A stretch of DNA of 46,120 bases from Micrococcales bacterium (lineage in GTDB: Bacteria > Actinomycetota > Actinomycetes > S36-B12 > UBA10799). The notes under the pieces are model-generated. The model ran no database searches, was not told where the DNA came from, and worked only from the letters and a program-made list of their open reading frames with translations. Shown piece by piece: positions 17,151 through 24,913 of the stretch (the stretch's first letter is position 1; each line of letters begins with the position of its first letter). The position numbers were made by a program, and so were the translations under genes. The stretch lies in NCBI GenBank assembly GCA_016703125.1, contig JADJCR010000014.1, forward strand, positions 1-46,120, read 5' to 3'.

Positions 17151-17981
17151 ATGTCAGCCATCGTCACGCAAGTGGAGGGCCGCCGCGTCCGGCTGACCAG
17201 CCTCACGAAGGTGATGTACCCGCGACTGGGGATCACCAAGAGCCAGGTCATCGACTACTACGCCACAGTCGGTCACGCCATCATCGCGCAGACCACGGGA
17301 CGGCCCGCGACCCGGATCCGCTTCCCGCACGGGGTCGGCGGGCAGTCATTCTTCGAGAAGAACGCTCCTGAGGGAATGCCGGACTGGATCCCCGAGAAGG
17401 TGGTCAATTCCATCCACTACCCCGTTTTCGATGAGGTCGCTGCCGTGGTGTGGTCGGCGCAGAACAACGCACTGGAACTCCACACACCGCAGTGGCGCGA
17501 ACCGGGTTTGTGCGACCGCCTGGTGGTCGACCTCGATCCAGGACCGGGGGCAGGGCTCCCGGAGTGCTGCGAGGTGGCGCTGCTGGTCGCCGAATACCTG
17601 CGCGCTGACGGCCTCGAGTCTGTCCCGGTGACCAGCGGGTCCAAGGGCATGCAACTGTACGTGCCCTTCCCGGAACCGATGGACGGCGAAGCCGTCCTCA
17701 ACTACGCCCGCTCCATGGCCGGGGATCTCGCGGCCCAGGAGCCCGAGAAGATCGTGGCCACGATGACGCGATCCCGGCGCGAGAAGCGCGTGTTCATCGA
17801 CTGGAGCCAGAACAACCCCGCGAAGACGACCATCACGCCGTACTCCCTGCGCGGCAAGGACCTCCCCTTCGCCGCCACCCCGGTCACCTGGGATGAGGTG
17901 GAAAGAGGCCTGTCCGAGCAATTCCTGTTCACCGAGACGATTGCGCGCCTGCAGGAGTACGGCGACCTGATGCAGGCGTGA
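17151..17981 (+). CDS. ligD: stand-alone LigD polymerase domain (NHEJ primase-polymerase)
   Basis: Fills gaps with ribo- or deoxynucleotides during Ku-dependent end joining. The 276 residues correspond to the LigD polymerase (archaeo-eukaryotic primase) domain alone: 'VRLTSLTKVMYPRLGITKSQ' at the start, 'FFEKNAPEGMPDW', the metal aspartates in 'VVDLDPGPG' (D127, D129), 'VTSGSKGMQLYVPF', and the third acidic residue in 'VFIDWSQNNPAKT'. No ligase or 3'-phosphoesterase domain is attached or encoded nearby, so a separate ATP-dependent ligase must be elsewhere if NHEJ is complete. Divergent ku supports the role. Leaderless ATG start. One base separates its stop from that of the convergent pirin gene. 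Confidence 0.92.
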   Translation: MSAIVTQVEGRRVRLTSLTKVMYPRLGITKSQVIDYYATVGHAIIAQTTGRPATRIRFPHGVGGQSFFEKNAPEGMPDWIPEKVVNSIHYPVFDEVAAVVWSAQNNALELHTPQWREPGLCDRLVVDLDPGPGAGLPECCEVALLVAEYLRADGLESVPVTSGSKGMQLYVPFPEPMDGEAVLNYARSMAGDLAAQEPEKIVATMTRSRREKRVFIDWSQNNPAKTTITPYSLRGKDLPFAATPVTWDEVERGLSEQFLFTETIARLQEYGDLMQA

Positions 17982-17982
17982 C

Positions 17983-18933
17983 TCACCGCCGCGAGGGGCG
18001 CGGCTTGAGGGCAACGGTCGGCAGTGCCGGCGCCGGCAGGCGCGGGTTGGGGTCCCCGGGCACCTCGCCGAACCGTGGATCCCCCGCTTGCCACTGCTCC
18101 CGGGCAGCGACGATCTCGGCGTGCGTGCGCCCCACGAAGTTCCACCACATGAGCAGGTCCTCGGCCAGCGGTTCCCCACCCAGGACCAAGACCCGGGTGG
18201 CCGCCGGGGCCGCTAGGCGCAGCTCTGTGGCGCCCCAGCCGAGGTACTGCAGAGCGCCATGGGGCACCCGGGCGCCGTCAGCACTGATGTCGGTGTCCAG
18301 TGCGAGCACCGCGTACTCGAAATCCGGGCGCAGAGGAACAGTCACGGCTGCCGACACCACGAGTTCCGCGGCCACCAGCGGCGAGTGCACCGTCGCCGGG
18401 GACGCTGCACCGGCGAACTCGCCGACGACCACGGTGGCCCGCATCCCCGGCTCGTGCACCACGGGTAGATCACCGTGGTGTTCGAAGGCAGGCGTGCCCG
18501 CGCGGTGCTCATCGGTCAGGGCGACCCACAACTGCACGCCGTGCAGCACCCCTTCGCCCACGGAGTACTCCGAATGCGCGATCCCGTGGCCGGCCGTCAT
18601 GAGGTTCAGTTCGCCGGGACGGACCCGTTGCAGGGATCCGAGGCTGTCCCGGTGCTCCACATAGCCGGACAACAGCCACGACACCGTCTGCAGCCCGACG
18701 TGGGGGTGCGGGGGCACCGCCATCCGGATCCGCTCGGGCCCGTAGTGGTCCACGAAACACCAGGCCCCCACGGTGCGGATCTCCTTGTGCGGCACGGTCC
18801 GGCGCACAGTCATCGCGCGCGGACCGCCCAGCGGGACCTCGCGCGGTTCCAACAGCCTGGGTTCCGGCGACGGCTGACCGTGAGGGTGCCCCGCACATGG
18901 CTGTTCCTGCGGACGCTGTTCGAGGTTGCTCAT
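17983..18933 (-). CDS. pirin family protein
   Basis: A cupin-type metalloprotein of 316 aa. The N-terminal cupin carries the pirin metal ligands: 'PHPHVGLQTVSWLLSG' (two His) and 'TAGHGIAHSEYS' (His, then Glu). The C-terminal pirin domain includes 'LGGEPLAEDLLMWWNFVG', a well-conserved stretch. Bacterial pirins have been tied to quercetin dioxygenase activity and redox or metabolic regulation; the role here is not clear. ATG 18933 begins 'MSNLEQRPQEQPCAGHPHG', and there is no strong ribosome site. The gene lies within what is a shorter interval in mycobacteria, together with ku and ligD. Confidence 0.9.
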   Translation of the reverse strand: MSNLEQRPQEQPCAGHPHGQPSPEPRLLEPREVPLGGPRAMTVRRTVPHKEIRTVGAWCFVDHYGPERIRMAVPPHPHVGLQTVSWLLSGYVEHRDSLGSLQRVRPGELNLMTAGHGIAHSEYSVGEGVLHGVQLWVALTDEHRAGTPAFEHHGDLPVVHEPGMRATVVVGEFAGAASPATVHSPLVAAELVVSAAVTVPLRPDFEYAVLALDTDISADGARVPHGALQYLGWGATELRLAAPAATRVLVLGGEPLAEDLLMWWNFVGRTHAEIVAAREQWQAGDPRFGEVPGDPNPRLPAPALPTVALKPRPSRR

Positions 18934-18998
18934 GGCGCGATTGCAGCACCTATTCGCCAGGAAGGCCAGCGACCCGCGTCGCCCCGCACGGCGGGCGC

Positions 18999-19004
18999 TA
19001 CCCT
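18999..19004 (+). promoter_or_regulatory. -10 box, leaderless promoter of the glutamylcyclotransferase-like gene
   Basis: TACCCT, seven bases, then GTG 19012; no ribosome site. Confidence 0.55.
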
Positions 19005-19011
19005 TCTCAGC

Positions 19012-19464
19012 GTGACTCTGTATGCGGCCTACGGCTCGAGCATGGACCCTGAGCGCATGGTGGAGATGGCCCCGCACTCGCCGGCCGCCGGCGTCGGGTG
19101 GTTGGACGGATGGCGGCTGACGTTCGGCGGGGCGGACATGAGCTGGGAGGGTGCGCTGGCCACGGTCGTCGAGGACCCGGGCCATCAGGTCTTCGTGATC
19201 CTCTACGACGTGAACGCCCAGGACGAGCACCTCATGGACCAGTGGGAAGGCACCGAACTGGGCATCTACTCCAAGATCCGGGTGCGTGTGGTGACCCTCG
19301 ATGGTGACGTGGTGGCGTGGCTCTACGTGCTCAACGACTACGAGGGCGGCCTGCCCTCTGCCCGCTACCTGGGCAGGATCGCCGACGCCGCCGAGGTGGC
19401 CGGCGCACCAGAGGACTACGTGCGCGAGTTGCGCAACCGCCCCTGCTCGTCGATCGGACCCTGA
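19012..19464 (+). CDS. gamma-glutamylcyclotransferase (AIG2-like) family protein
   Basis: 150 aa. 'LYAAYGSSMDPERM' is the substrate-binding loop of the GGCT/AIG2 fold; 'QWEGTELGIYSKIRVRV' carries the acidic residue where the catalytic Glu sits; 'AWLYVLNDYEGGLPSARYLG' is typical of the actinobacterial subgroup. GGCTs release 5-oxoproline from gamma-glutamyl amines or peptides. The true substrate here is unknown, as actinobacteria use mycothiol rather than glutathione. Rv3304 has the same sequence type and lies next to lpdA, so synteny is kept apart from the ku-ligD-pirin block. Confidence 0.85.
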   Translation: MTLYAAYGSSMDPERMVEMAPHSPAAGVGWLDGWRLTFGGADMSWEGALATVVEDPGHQVFVILYDVNAQDEHLMDQWEGTELGIYSKIRVRVVTLDGDVVAWLYVLNDYEGGLPSARYLGRIADAAEVAGAPEDYVRELRNRPCSSIGP

Positions 19465-19520
19465 ATCCGAGGCCGCCGGCCGAGCAATCGCACAACCCGC
19501 CACACAAGCGTCCGAGCGCT

Positions 19521-19526
19521 TAGTCT
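19521..19526 (+). promoter_or_regulatory. -10 box, leaderless promoter of pnp-pmmB
   Basis: TAGTCT, seven bases, then GTG 19534; no ribosome site. Confidence 0.55.
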
Positions 19527-19533
19527 GGGGGTC

Positions 19534-20325
19534 GTGACGACTCCTGACGAACTGGCCGCAGCGGCCGCCACCGCAATCGCCGAGCGTACCGGCATGCCCC
19601 GGCACGACGTCGCAGTGGTCCTCGGCAGCGGATGGGGCGGGGCGGCCGACTCCTTCACCGTGACCGCGGACATCCCCTACACCGACCTCCCTGGGTTCAG
19701 CGCCTCGGCCGTCGTGGGGCACAGCGGTTCCTTGCGCAGTTGCACGGTGGGGGACAAGCAGGTCCTGTTCTTCTCCGGTCGCACGCACTACTACGAGGGG
19801 CGCGGCGTGGCCGCCGTGGTCCACGGGGTGCGCACCGCTGCGGCGGCAGGCTGCTCGGTGCTGGTGCTCACCAACGGCTGCGGCGGGTTGAACCCGCAGT
19901 GGGCGCCCGGGCAGCCGGTCATCATCCGCGACCACCTCAACCTCACCGCGACCACACCTCTGGTCGGCGCCGACTTCGTGGACATGACCGACGCCTACTC
20001 CCGGCGCCTGCGCGACGTCGCCAAGTCGGTGGACCCCGACCTGCCCGAAGGGGTCTACGCGCAGTTCCCCGGTCCGCAGTACGAGACCCCGGCGGAAGTG
20101 CGCATGGCCGGGATCCTGGGCGCCGACCTCGTCGGCATGTCCACCGTGCTGGAAGCCATCGCGGCCCGGGCTGCGGGACTGGAGCTCCTGGGTCTGTCGC
20201 TGGTGACGAACGCGGCCGCCGGCATGACCGGCGAAGCCCTGCACCACGCGGAGGTGCTGCAAGCCGGCAAGGACGCGGCAACCCGTTTGACGAACCTGCT
20301 GAGTACGATCCTGGAGCGCGTGTGA
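19534..20325 (+). CDS. purine-nucleoside phosphorylase (trimeric type)
   Basis: Phosphorolysis of inosine and guanosine (and deoxy forms) to free base and (deoxy)ribose-1-phosphate. 263 aa, the length of low-molecular-mass trimeric PNPs. Motifs: 'VVLGSGWGGAADSF' (phosphate site), 'SGRTHYYEG', 'LTNGCGGLNPQWAPGQ', 'YAQFPGPQYETPAEVRM' (contains the base-contacting Glu) and 'TNAAAGMTGEALHHAEV'. It corresponds to Rv3307 deoD. The stop overlaps the pmmB start by GTGA, and deoC follows, so ribose- and deoxyribose-1-phosphate can be passed to the mutase and aldolase. Confidence 0.93.
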   Translation: MTTPDELAAAAATAIAERTGMPRHDVAVVLGSGWGGAADSFTVTADIPYTDLPGFSASAVVGHSGSLRSCTVGDKQVLFFSGRTHYYEGRGVAAVVHGVRTAAAAGCSVLVLTNGCGGLNPQWAPGQPVIIRDHLNLTATTPLVGADFVDMTDAYSRRLRDVAKSVDPDLPEGVYAQFPGPQYETPAEVRMAGILGADLVGMSTVLEAIAARAAGLELLGLSLVTNAAAGMTGEALHHAEVLQAGKDAATRLTNLLSTILERV

Positions 20326-21944
20326 ACGACGTAGTTTCCCAGGCCCACGCCTGGCTTGCCGAGGACCCCGACCCCCAGACGCGCGCCACGCTGCAGAAGT
20401 GGCTGGACGACGGCGACGCGCAGCGACTGGCGACGGCGTTCGCCGGTCCCCTGAGTTTCGGCACGGCCGGGCTGCGGGGCCCGCTGGGCCCCGGGCCGGC
20501 GGCGATGAACCACATCGTCGTGGCCAAGGCTGCCGCCGGGCTGTGCCAGTACGTCACGGACACCGGTGGTTCCAAGATCGTCGTCGGCTACGACGCCCGC
20601 CACAACTCCAAAGCCTTCGCCGAACTCACCGCGGCGATCGCGGCCGGGGCCGGGCTGACCGCAGAGGTCCTCCCCCGCAACCTGCCCACCCCGGTGCTCG
20701 CCTACGCGATACGTGCGCGCGGCGCCGACGCCGGCGTGGTGGTCACCGCCAGCCACAATCCGCCGGAGGACAACGGCTACAAGGTCTACCTCGGTGATGG
20801 GATGCAGATCGTGTCGCCGGCGGACGCGGAGATCTCCGCGCGGATCGCAGCGCAGCCGGACTTCGGGCAGATCCCGCAATCGGCGGACTGGGCCACCCTT
20901 GACGAGGCCATCGTGGAGGCCTACCTGGACCGAGTCGTCTCCCTGGCCGATCCGGCCACGACCGCAGGTGCCCACCTGCGCGTGGTCTACACAGCCATGC
21001 ACGGAGTCGGCGGGCAACTGTTCCAGACCGTGTGCGAGCGACTGGGTTTCGTGGATCTGTTCAGCGTGGCCGAGCAGTTCGAGCCGGACCCGGCGTTCCC
21101 GACGGTGGCCTTCCCCAACCCCGAGGAACCCGGTGCCATGGATCTGGCCCTGGCCGCCGCGGCCCGCGAGAACGCCGACGTGATCATCGCCAACGACCCC
21201 GATGCGGACCGTTGCGCCGTCGGCATCCCCACGGCTGAGGGCTTCCGGATGCTGCGCGGCGACGAGGTCGGGGTCCTGCTCGGTTGGTGGACCGCCACCC
21301 GGGGTCCTGCACAGGGGAGCCTGGTGACCACCATCGTGTCCAGTTCCATGCTCGGTGCCATCGCCGCGTCCGCCGGGCTGGGCTTCCGCCAAACGCTGAC
21401 CGGATTCAAGTGGATCACTCGCCCCGACGACATCGTCTTCGGCTACGAGGAGGCGCTGGGCTACTGCGTGGATCCGGCCGCTGTGCGAGACAAGGACGGC
21501 GTGAGCGCCTCGGTGCGGATGCTGGAACTCGCCGCGCACCTGCAGCGACAGGGCAGCACCGTCGGCGCCCAGTTGGATGCCCTCGCCGCCGAGCACGGTG
21601 TCTACTTGACCGACCAGATCAGCATCCGGGTCCAGGAACTCGCAGACCGCGACCGTGCGCTGGCCGCCCTGCAGGACCGCCCGGGCGAGGCCATCGCGGA
21701 CCTGGCCGGGGTCACCGACCTCACCGACACCGCGGCCACCGGACTGCCCCCCACCGAAGGGCTGCGGCTCACCCTCGGCGGCGGCGGCCGGGTGATCGCC
21801 CGCCCCAGCGGCACCGAACCGAAGTTGAAGGTGTACCTCGAAGTCGTGGAGAAGTCCGGGGACCTCGCCGCGGACCGGGACCGTGCAGCACAGCGGATGG
21901 CTGTCCTGCGCGCCGGACTCGAGGCTTTCCTCGCCGCCGTATGA
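20322..21944 (+). CDS. pmmB: phosphomannomutase/phosphopentomutase-like phospho-sugar mutase
   Basis: Alpha-D-phosphohexomutase superfamily, 540 aa from GTG 20322. The phosphoserine loop is 'VVVTASHNPPEDNGYKVY', the metal loop 'IANDPDADRCAVG', the sugar-binding loop 'FGYEEALGYCVDP' and the phosphate-binding loop 'RPSGTEPKLKVYLEV'. The family includes PmmB (Rv3308) and PGM2-type phosphopentomutases. Sitting between a nucleoside phosphorylase and deoxyribose-phosphate aldolase, it most likely interconverts (deoxy)ribose 1- and 5-phosphates, although it is usually named phosphomannomutase. It is coupled to pnp by GTGA. Confidence 0.92.
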   Translation: MNDVVSQAHAWLAEDPDPQTRATLQKWLDDGDAQRLATAFAGPLSFGTAGLRGPLGPGPAAMNHIVVAKAAAGLCQYVTDTGGSKIVVGYDARHNSKAFAELTAAIAAGAGLTAEVLPRNLPTPVLAYAIRARGADAGVVVTASHNPPEDNGYKVYLGDGMQIVSPADAEISARIAAQPDFGQIPQSADWATLDEAIVEAYLDRVVSLADPATTAGAHLRVVYTAMHGVGGQLFQTVCERLGFVDLFSVAEQFEPDPAFPTVAFPNPEEPGAMDLALAAAARENADVIIANDPDADRCAVGIPTAEGFRMLRGDEVGVLLGWWTATRGPAQGSLVTTIVSSSMLGAIAASAGLGFRQTLTGFKWITRPDDIVFGYEEALGYCVDPAAVRDKDGVSASVRMLELAAHLQRQGSTVGAQLDALAAEHGVYLTDQISIRVQELADRDRALAALQDRPGEAIADLAGVTDLTDTAATGLPPTEGLRLTLGGGGRVIARPSGTEPKLKVYLEVVEKSGDLAADRDRAAQRMAVLRAGLEAFLAAV

Positions 21945-21973
21945 CCCAGCCGACCCACCGACCGGAGGACACC

Positions 21974-22645
21974 ATGATCACCCCCGCCCGCCTAGCAGGC
22001 ATGGTCGACCACACACTGCTCAAGCCGGAGGCGACGACCGCCGACGTGCAGGCGTTGTGCCAGGAGGCCGACGAACTCGGCGTGTTCAGCGTCTGCATCT
22101 CACCGTCGTTCCTGCCGGTACCTGCCGACTGGCTGCACGGCCCCAAGGTGGCCACGGTGTGCGGCTTCCCCAGCGGCAAGCACAAGGACGGCATCAAGGC
22201 CACGGAGGCGGCCCGCTCGGTCACTGACGGCGCCGACGAGGTCGACATGGTCATCGACATCGGCTACGCGATCGCCGGCGACTGGGCCGCGGTGCACGCC
22301 GATGTGAAAGCTGTCCGGGACGCGATCCCGGCCACCTTGCTCAAGGTCATCATCGAGTCCGCGGCGCTGACCGATCAGCAGATCATCGAGGTCTGCCGAA
22401 TCTGCGCGGACACGGGCGCCGACTTCGTCAAGACCTCCACCGGCTTCCATCCCGCCGGTGGCGCCACCGCGCACGCGGTCGACATCATGCGCAGGACCGT
22501 CGGTGACGGGCTCGGGGTCAAGGCCAGCGGCGGCATCCGGTCCTGGGACGCGGCCGTGGCCATGGTCGAGGCCGGCGCCAGTCGGTTGGGCCTATCGGGC
22601 ACCGCTGCGGTCCTCGCCGGCGGCGAGGCCAGCGGCGACTACTGA
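21974..22645 (+). CDS. deoC: deoxyribose-phosphate aldolase DeoC
   Basis: Cleaves 2-deoxyribose-5-phosphate to glyceraldehyde-3-phosphate and acetaldehyde. 223 aa TIM barrel: 'MVDHTLLKPEATTADVQALC' at the start, 'VCGFPSGKHKDGIKATEA', 'EVDMVIDIG', 'LLKVIIESAALTD', 'DFVKTSTGF', and the Schiff-base lysine in 'GVKASGGIRSW'. ATG 21974 has GGAGG seven bases upstream; an earlier ATG overlapping the pmmB stop lacks one. It completes a pnp-pmmB-deoC deoxynucleoside salvage operon feeding central carbon metabolism. Confidence 0.95.
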   Translation: MITPARLAGMVDHTLLKPEATTADVQALCQEADELGVFSVCISPSFLPVPADWLHGPKVATVCGFPSGKHKDGIKATEAARSVTDGADEVDMVIDIGYAIAGDWAAVHADVKAVRDAIPATLLKVIIESAALTDQQIIEVCRICADTGADFVKTSTGFHPAGGATAHAVDIMRRTVGDGLGVKASGGIRSWDAAVAMVEAGASRLGLSGTAAVLAGGEASGDY

Positions 22646-22680
22646 CGAACCGGTGGGACCGCAGGTCCGGCGGTGGTTTG

Positions 22681-22686
22681 TAGACT
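22681..22686 (+). promoter_or_regulatory. -10 box of the cold-shock gene
   Basis: TAGACT about 32 bases before ATG 22719, leaving a leader of roughly 25 bases with AGGAG (22707-22711). Unlike most genes here it is leadered. Confidence 0.5.
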
Positions 22687-22718
22687 GGTCCTTTGTCCGC
22701 ACGAACAGGAGTTGAAGG

Positions 22719-23096
22719 ATGCCATCGGGCACAGTGAAGTGGTTCGACACCGAGAAGGGTTTCGGTTTCCTCGCCGCCGAGGACGGTGACGAGGTGTTCG
22801 TCCACGCCAGCGCACTGGAGCCAGGTGTCACGCTGCGACCCGGCTCCCGCGTGGAGTTCGGCGTGATCGACGGCCGCAAGGGCAAGCAGGCCCTGTCGGT
22901 GACCGTCCTTGACGCCGTGAGCGTGACGAAGGCCCGCCGGCGGCCGGCCGAAGAGATGAGCCCCGTCGTGGAGGACCTCATCAAACTCCTGGACTCCGTG
23001 GGCGGCCAGCTGCGAGCCGGACGCTACCCGGACGACGCCAAGGCCGCCAAGACCGCGTTGTTGCTGCGGGCCGTGGCCGACCAGCTCGACGTCTAG
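22719..23096 (+). CDS. cspB: cold-shock protein, long actinobacterial CspB type
   Basis: 125 aa. Residues 1-67 are a cold-shock domain with RNP1 'KGFGFLAAE' and RNP2 'VFVHASAL', binding single-stranded nucleic acid as an RNA chaperone. A C-terminal extension of about 55 residues, including 'MSPVVEDLIKLLDSVGGQLR' and 'AAKTALLLRAVADQLDV', is predicted helical and is characteristic of the actinobacterial long Csp that neighbours DUF2771/DUF3027 genes (Rv0871 region). AGGAG seven bases before the ATG supports the start. Two bases separate it from the convergent DUF2771 gene. Confidence 0.93.
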   Translation: MPSGTVKWFDTEKGFGFLAAEDGDEVFVHASALEPGVTLRPGSRVEFGVIDGRKGKQALSVTVLDAVSVTKARRRPAEEMSPVVEDLIKLLDSVGGQLRAGRYPDDAKAAKTALLLRAVADQLDV

Positions 23097-23098
23097 CG

Positions 23099-23539
23099 TC
23101 AGCTCCGGACGTTCATCCGCAGCGCCCAGACACCCTTCTGCTCCCCTTCGGAGATCACGGCCAACGGATACCCCTCGGGGCTGGCGGGCACCCTCGGGAA
23201 CGTGAACCGGAAGTAGGTCTCCGTGATGCTCTCCTGAGTGAGGCGCTGACCGGCGATCGTGGGGTACCAGCCCTGGTCGGCGATCGCCGGGTCGACACTG
23301 ATGCCGACGACGTTCTCCGGTACCACGGACAACGACGCCGTTTGCCCGCTCGCGGCACGCTGGGCGGCATCGGTGATGCACTGCTGGGCGTCGATCTGGC
23401 CGTCCCAGCTGAAGCAGGTGGGGCTGAGCCGCTCGGAGTTCGTGCCGGTGAAGACCGTCACCCCCGGCGGCGGCTTCTCACAGGAGGCCAACGCCGTCAC
23501 GCCGGCCACCGCCAGCACGATCCCTGCCACCTTCTTCAT
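23099..23539 (-). CDS. DUF2771-like lipoprotein
   Basis: 146 aa. Signal peptide with lipobox 'ALASC', so Cys20 would be lipidated and the protein held on the outer face of the cytoplasmic membrane. The pattern 'VTVFTGTNSERLSPTCFSWDG', 'QQCITDAAQ', 'VGISVDPAIADQGWYPTIAG' and the final 'GVWALRMNV' matches DUF2771 proteins of other actinobacteria. Two further Cys residues could form a disulfide. The stop codon of the upstream DUF3027 gene overlaps its start (ATGA), and AGGAGG stands four bases before the ATG. Function unknown. Confidence 0.8.
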   Translation of the reverse strand: MKKVAGIVLAVAGVTALASCEKPPPGVTVFTGTNSERLSPTCFSWDGQIDAQQCITDAAQRAASGQTASLSVVPENVVGISVDPAIADQGWYPTIAGQRLTQESITETYFRFTFPRVPASPEGYPLAVISEGEQKGVWALRMNVRS

Positions 23540-24553
23540 GCGTCCTCCTGCCCGTTCGGCTCCTGCATCGTCGCACGACCGTCGCCCTCGAGGTCCTGTG
23601 GGGAGTCCACGGCCTCAGGGATGGCCGGCGGGTCGGTCGGCGGCTGCGTCTCGTCCGGCTGCGTCTGGTCAGAAGGCGCTTCGTCGTCGGCGGGCCCGGC
23701 GTCCTCCGGTTCGTCGGGCATCGCCCCCATGTCGTCGTAGCCGGCTTCGTCGATCACGATCTCTGCCACCGCCACCGGGGGAATCTGGATCGTCTCACTG
23801 TGCGCCCCGCATCCGGACGTCATCGCGACGACCCGGCCGTCGACCGGCGAATAGCCGTTGGCGCACACCCCGAAAGCCTGTCCCATCGGCCCGCCGATCA
23901 GCACCAGGAAGCCGCAGGACGCGCATTCGAGTTCACTGTTGCGGGCGCTCGGCGAACGAGGACCAACTTCGCGGTACCACCTTTGGGCGGCTTCTCTGCG
24001 CCCCTCCGGGCTGAGTACGCGCACCCGCCCCAGTCCGAGTTCCCACTGCAGGGGCCGCATCTGGTCGTCGTCATCGTCGGGCGTCGTTGGTGCCCATGCC
24101 GGGCAACAGCCGGGGATCGTCGGACTCGGTGACCAGCACGTCCCCCGTACCGAGGTCGCCGGGCTGGATGCGCTGCTTCCAGGGCAGCCACACCGGGGCC
24201 AGCAGTGCGTCACCGTCGGGCAGCAGAGCCGTCTCATCGACGGTGATGGTGTCGCTGTCCGGCGCGCGGGTCACTGTGACCGCCCAGCGCCAACCGGTGT
24301 AGCCGGGGACCATGCCTGCGAAGTAGTGCGTGACGACCAGTGGGCCCTCGGCCAGCACCCCGAGGTGCTCCCCGATCACGGCCTCGTCCGCCTCCTCCAG
24401 CAGCGCTGCCCGTGCCGCCTCCACGGCTGCGGCGCAGACGTCGTCGAGATCCCAGTCACGAGCGCCCCCCGGCACAGCGCGCGGGGAGTCATCGCTGTGC
24501 TCGTCACCGATGACGACCGTCAGAACGCCGTCATCGGTCTGGTCGTCATCCAT
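23536..24553 (-). CDS. DUF3027 family protein (one frameshift)
   Basis: About 338 aa when corrected. The N-terminal part includes 'DDVCAAAVEAARAALLEEAD', 'EHLGVLAEGPLVVTHYFAGM', 'GYTGWRWAVTV' and 'GDLGTGDVLVTESDDPRLLPG'. The C-terminal part has 'QWELGLGRVRVLSPEGRREA', 'CASCGFLVLIGGPMGQAFGV', 'DGRVVAMTSGCGAHSE' and an acidic, Pro-rich tail. These are the hallmarks of DUF3027, an uncharacterised actinobacterial family with four possible metal-binding Cys. The two parts are in different frames: one extra base in a GGG run (24079-24081 on the plus strand) breaks them, most likely a read error. It overlaps the DUF2530 gene by 8 bases and the lipoprotein gene by ATGA, so the three form one operon. 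Confidence 0.85.
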
Positions 24554-24779
24554 GCGTTTCCCGTACCTGTCGGTATGCCTCACGGCGCCGGACGGTGTAC
24601 CAGCGGCCGGCCAGGCCCAATCCTGCCCCCACCAGGCAGACCGTCAGCCACCAGTTCGTGCCGTGTGCCTGCAACTCATCGCGGAAGAACAGGTAAAGCA
24701 CCCCGAACGCGACCAGCCACGCGAACGTGCCAAAGGTGACGGCTTGGACGCCGTCCTCGTCAAGGGGTTGTACCTCCAC
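24546..24779 (-). CDS. DUF2530 family membrane protein
   Basis: 77 aa with two transmembrane helices (about residues 13-33, 'VTFGTFAWLVAFGVLYLFF', and 43-60, 'WWLTVCLVGAGLGLAGRWY') and a basic C-terminus. The opening 'VQPLDEDGVQAVTFGT' and 'GRWYTVRRREAYR' fit DUF2530, which is found beside DUF3027 in actinobacteria. Function unknown. A TACAGT box lies seven bases before GTG 24779, so it is probably leaderless and the first gene of the DUF2530-DUF3027-DUF2771 operon. Confidence 0.82.
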   Translation of the reverse strand: MEVQPLDEDGVQAVTFGTFAWLVAFGVLYLFFRDELQAHGTNWWLTVCLVGAGLGLAGRWYTVRRREAYRQVRETHG

Positions 24780-24786
24780 AGGTCCG

Positions 24787-24792
24787 ACTGTA
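24787..24792 (-). promoter_or_regulatory. -10 box, leaderless promoter of the DUF2530 operon
   Basis: Minus-strand TACAGT, seven bases (CGGACCT), then GTG 24779. Confidence 0.55.
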
Positions 24793-24824
24793 TTACCTCC
24801 CTGCCCGCGCGGGGGGTCGCGGCA

Positions 24825-24911
24825 TCAGCGAAGGGCCGCGAGGACGATCAGCAGGACCACCAGACCGAGCAGCACGGCCAGAGTCACCGTCCGGCGGGTG
24901 CGGGGATCCAC
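24825..24911 (-). CDS. possible 28-aa single-pass membrane peptide
   Basis: Reads V-D-P-R-T-R-R-T-V-T, then a hydrophobic run 'LAVLLGLVVLLIVLAALR' and stop. It begins at GTG 24911, two bases after the stop of the upstream Pro/Thr-rich membrane protein, so translation could be coupled. The basic N-terminus followed by a single hydrophobic helix is the usual form of small membrane peptides. No homology can be claimed; chance cannot be excluded for so short a frame. Confidence 0.45.
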   Translation of the reverse strand: MDPRTRRTVTLAVLLGLVVLLIVLAALR

Positions 24912-24913
24912 GG

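Noticed and set aside
17983..20262. Very long open frame (759 codons) on the minus strand across the pirin, GGCT and pnp genes
   Set aside because: Only the 3' part (17983-18933) has protein-like sequence (pirin). The rest is antisense to GGCT and pnp and is Arg/His/Gly-rich, as expected of high-GC shadow frames.
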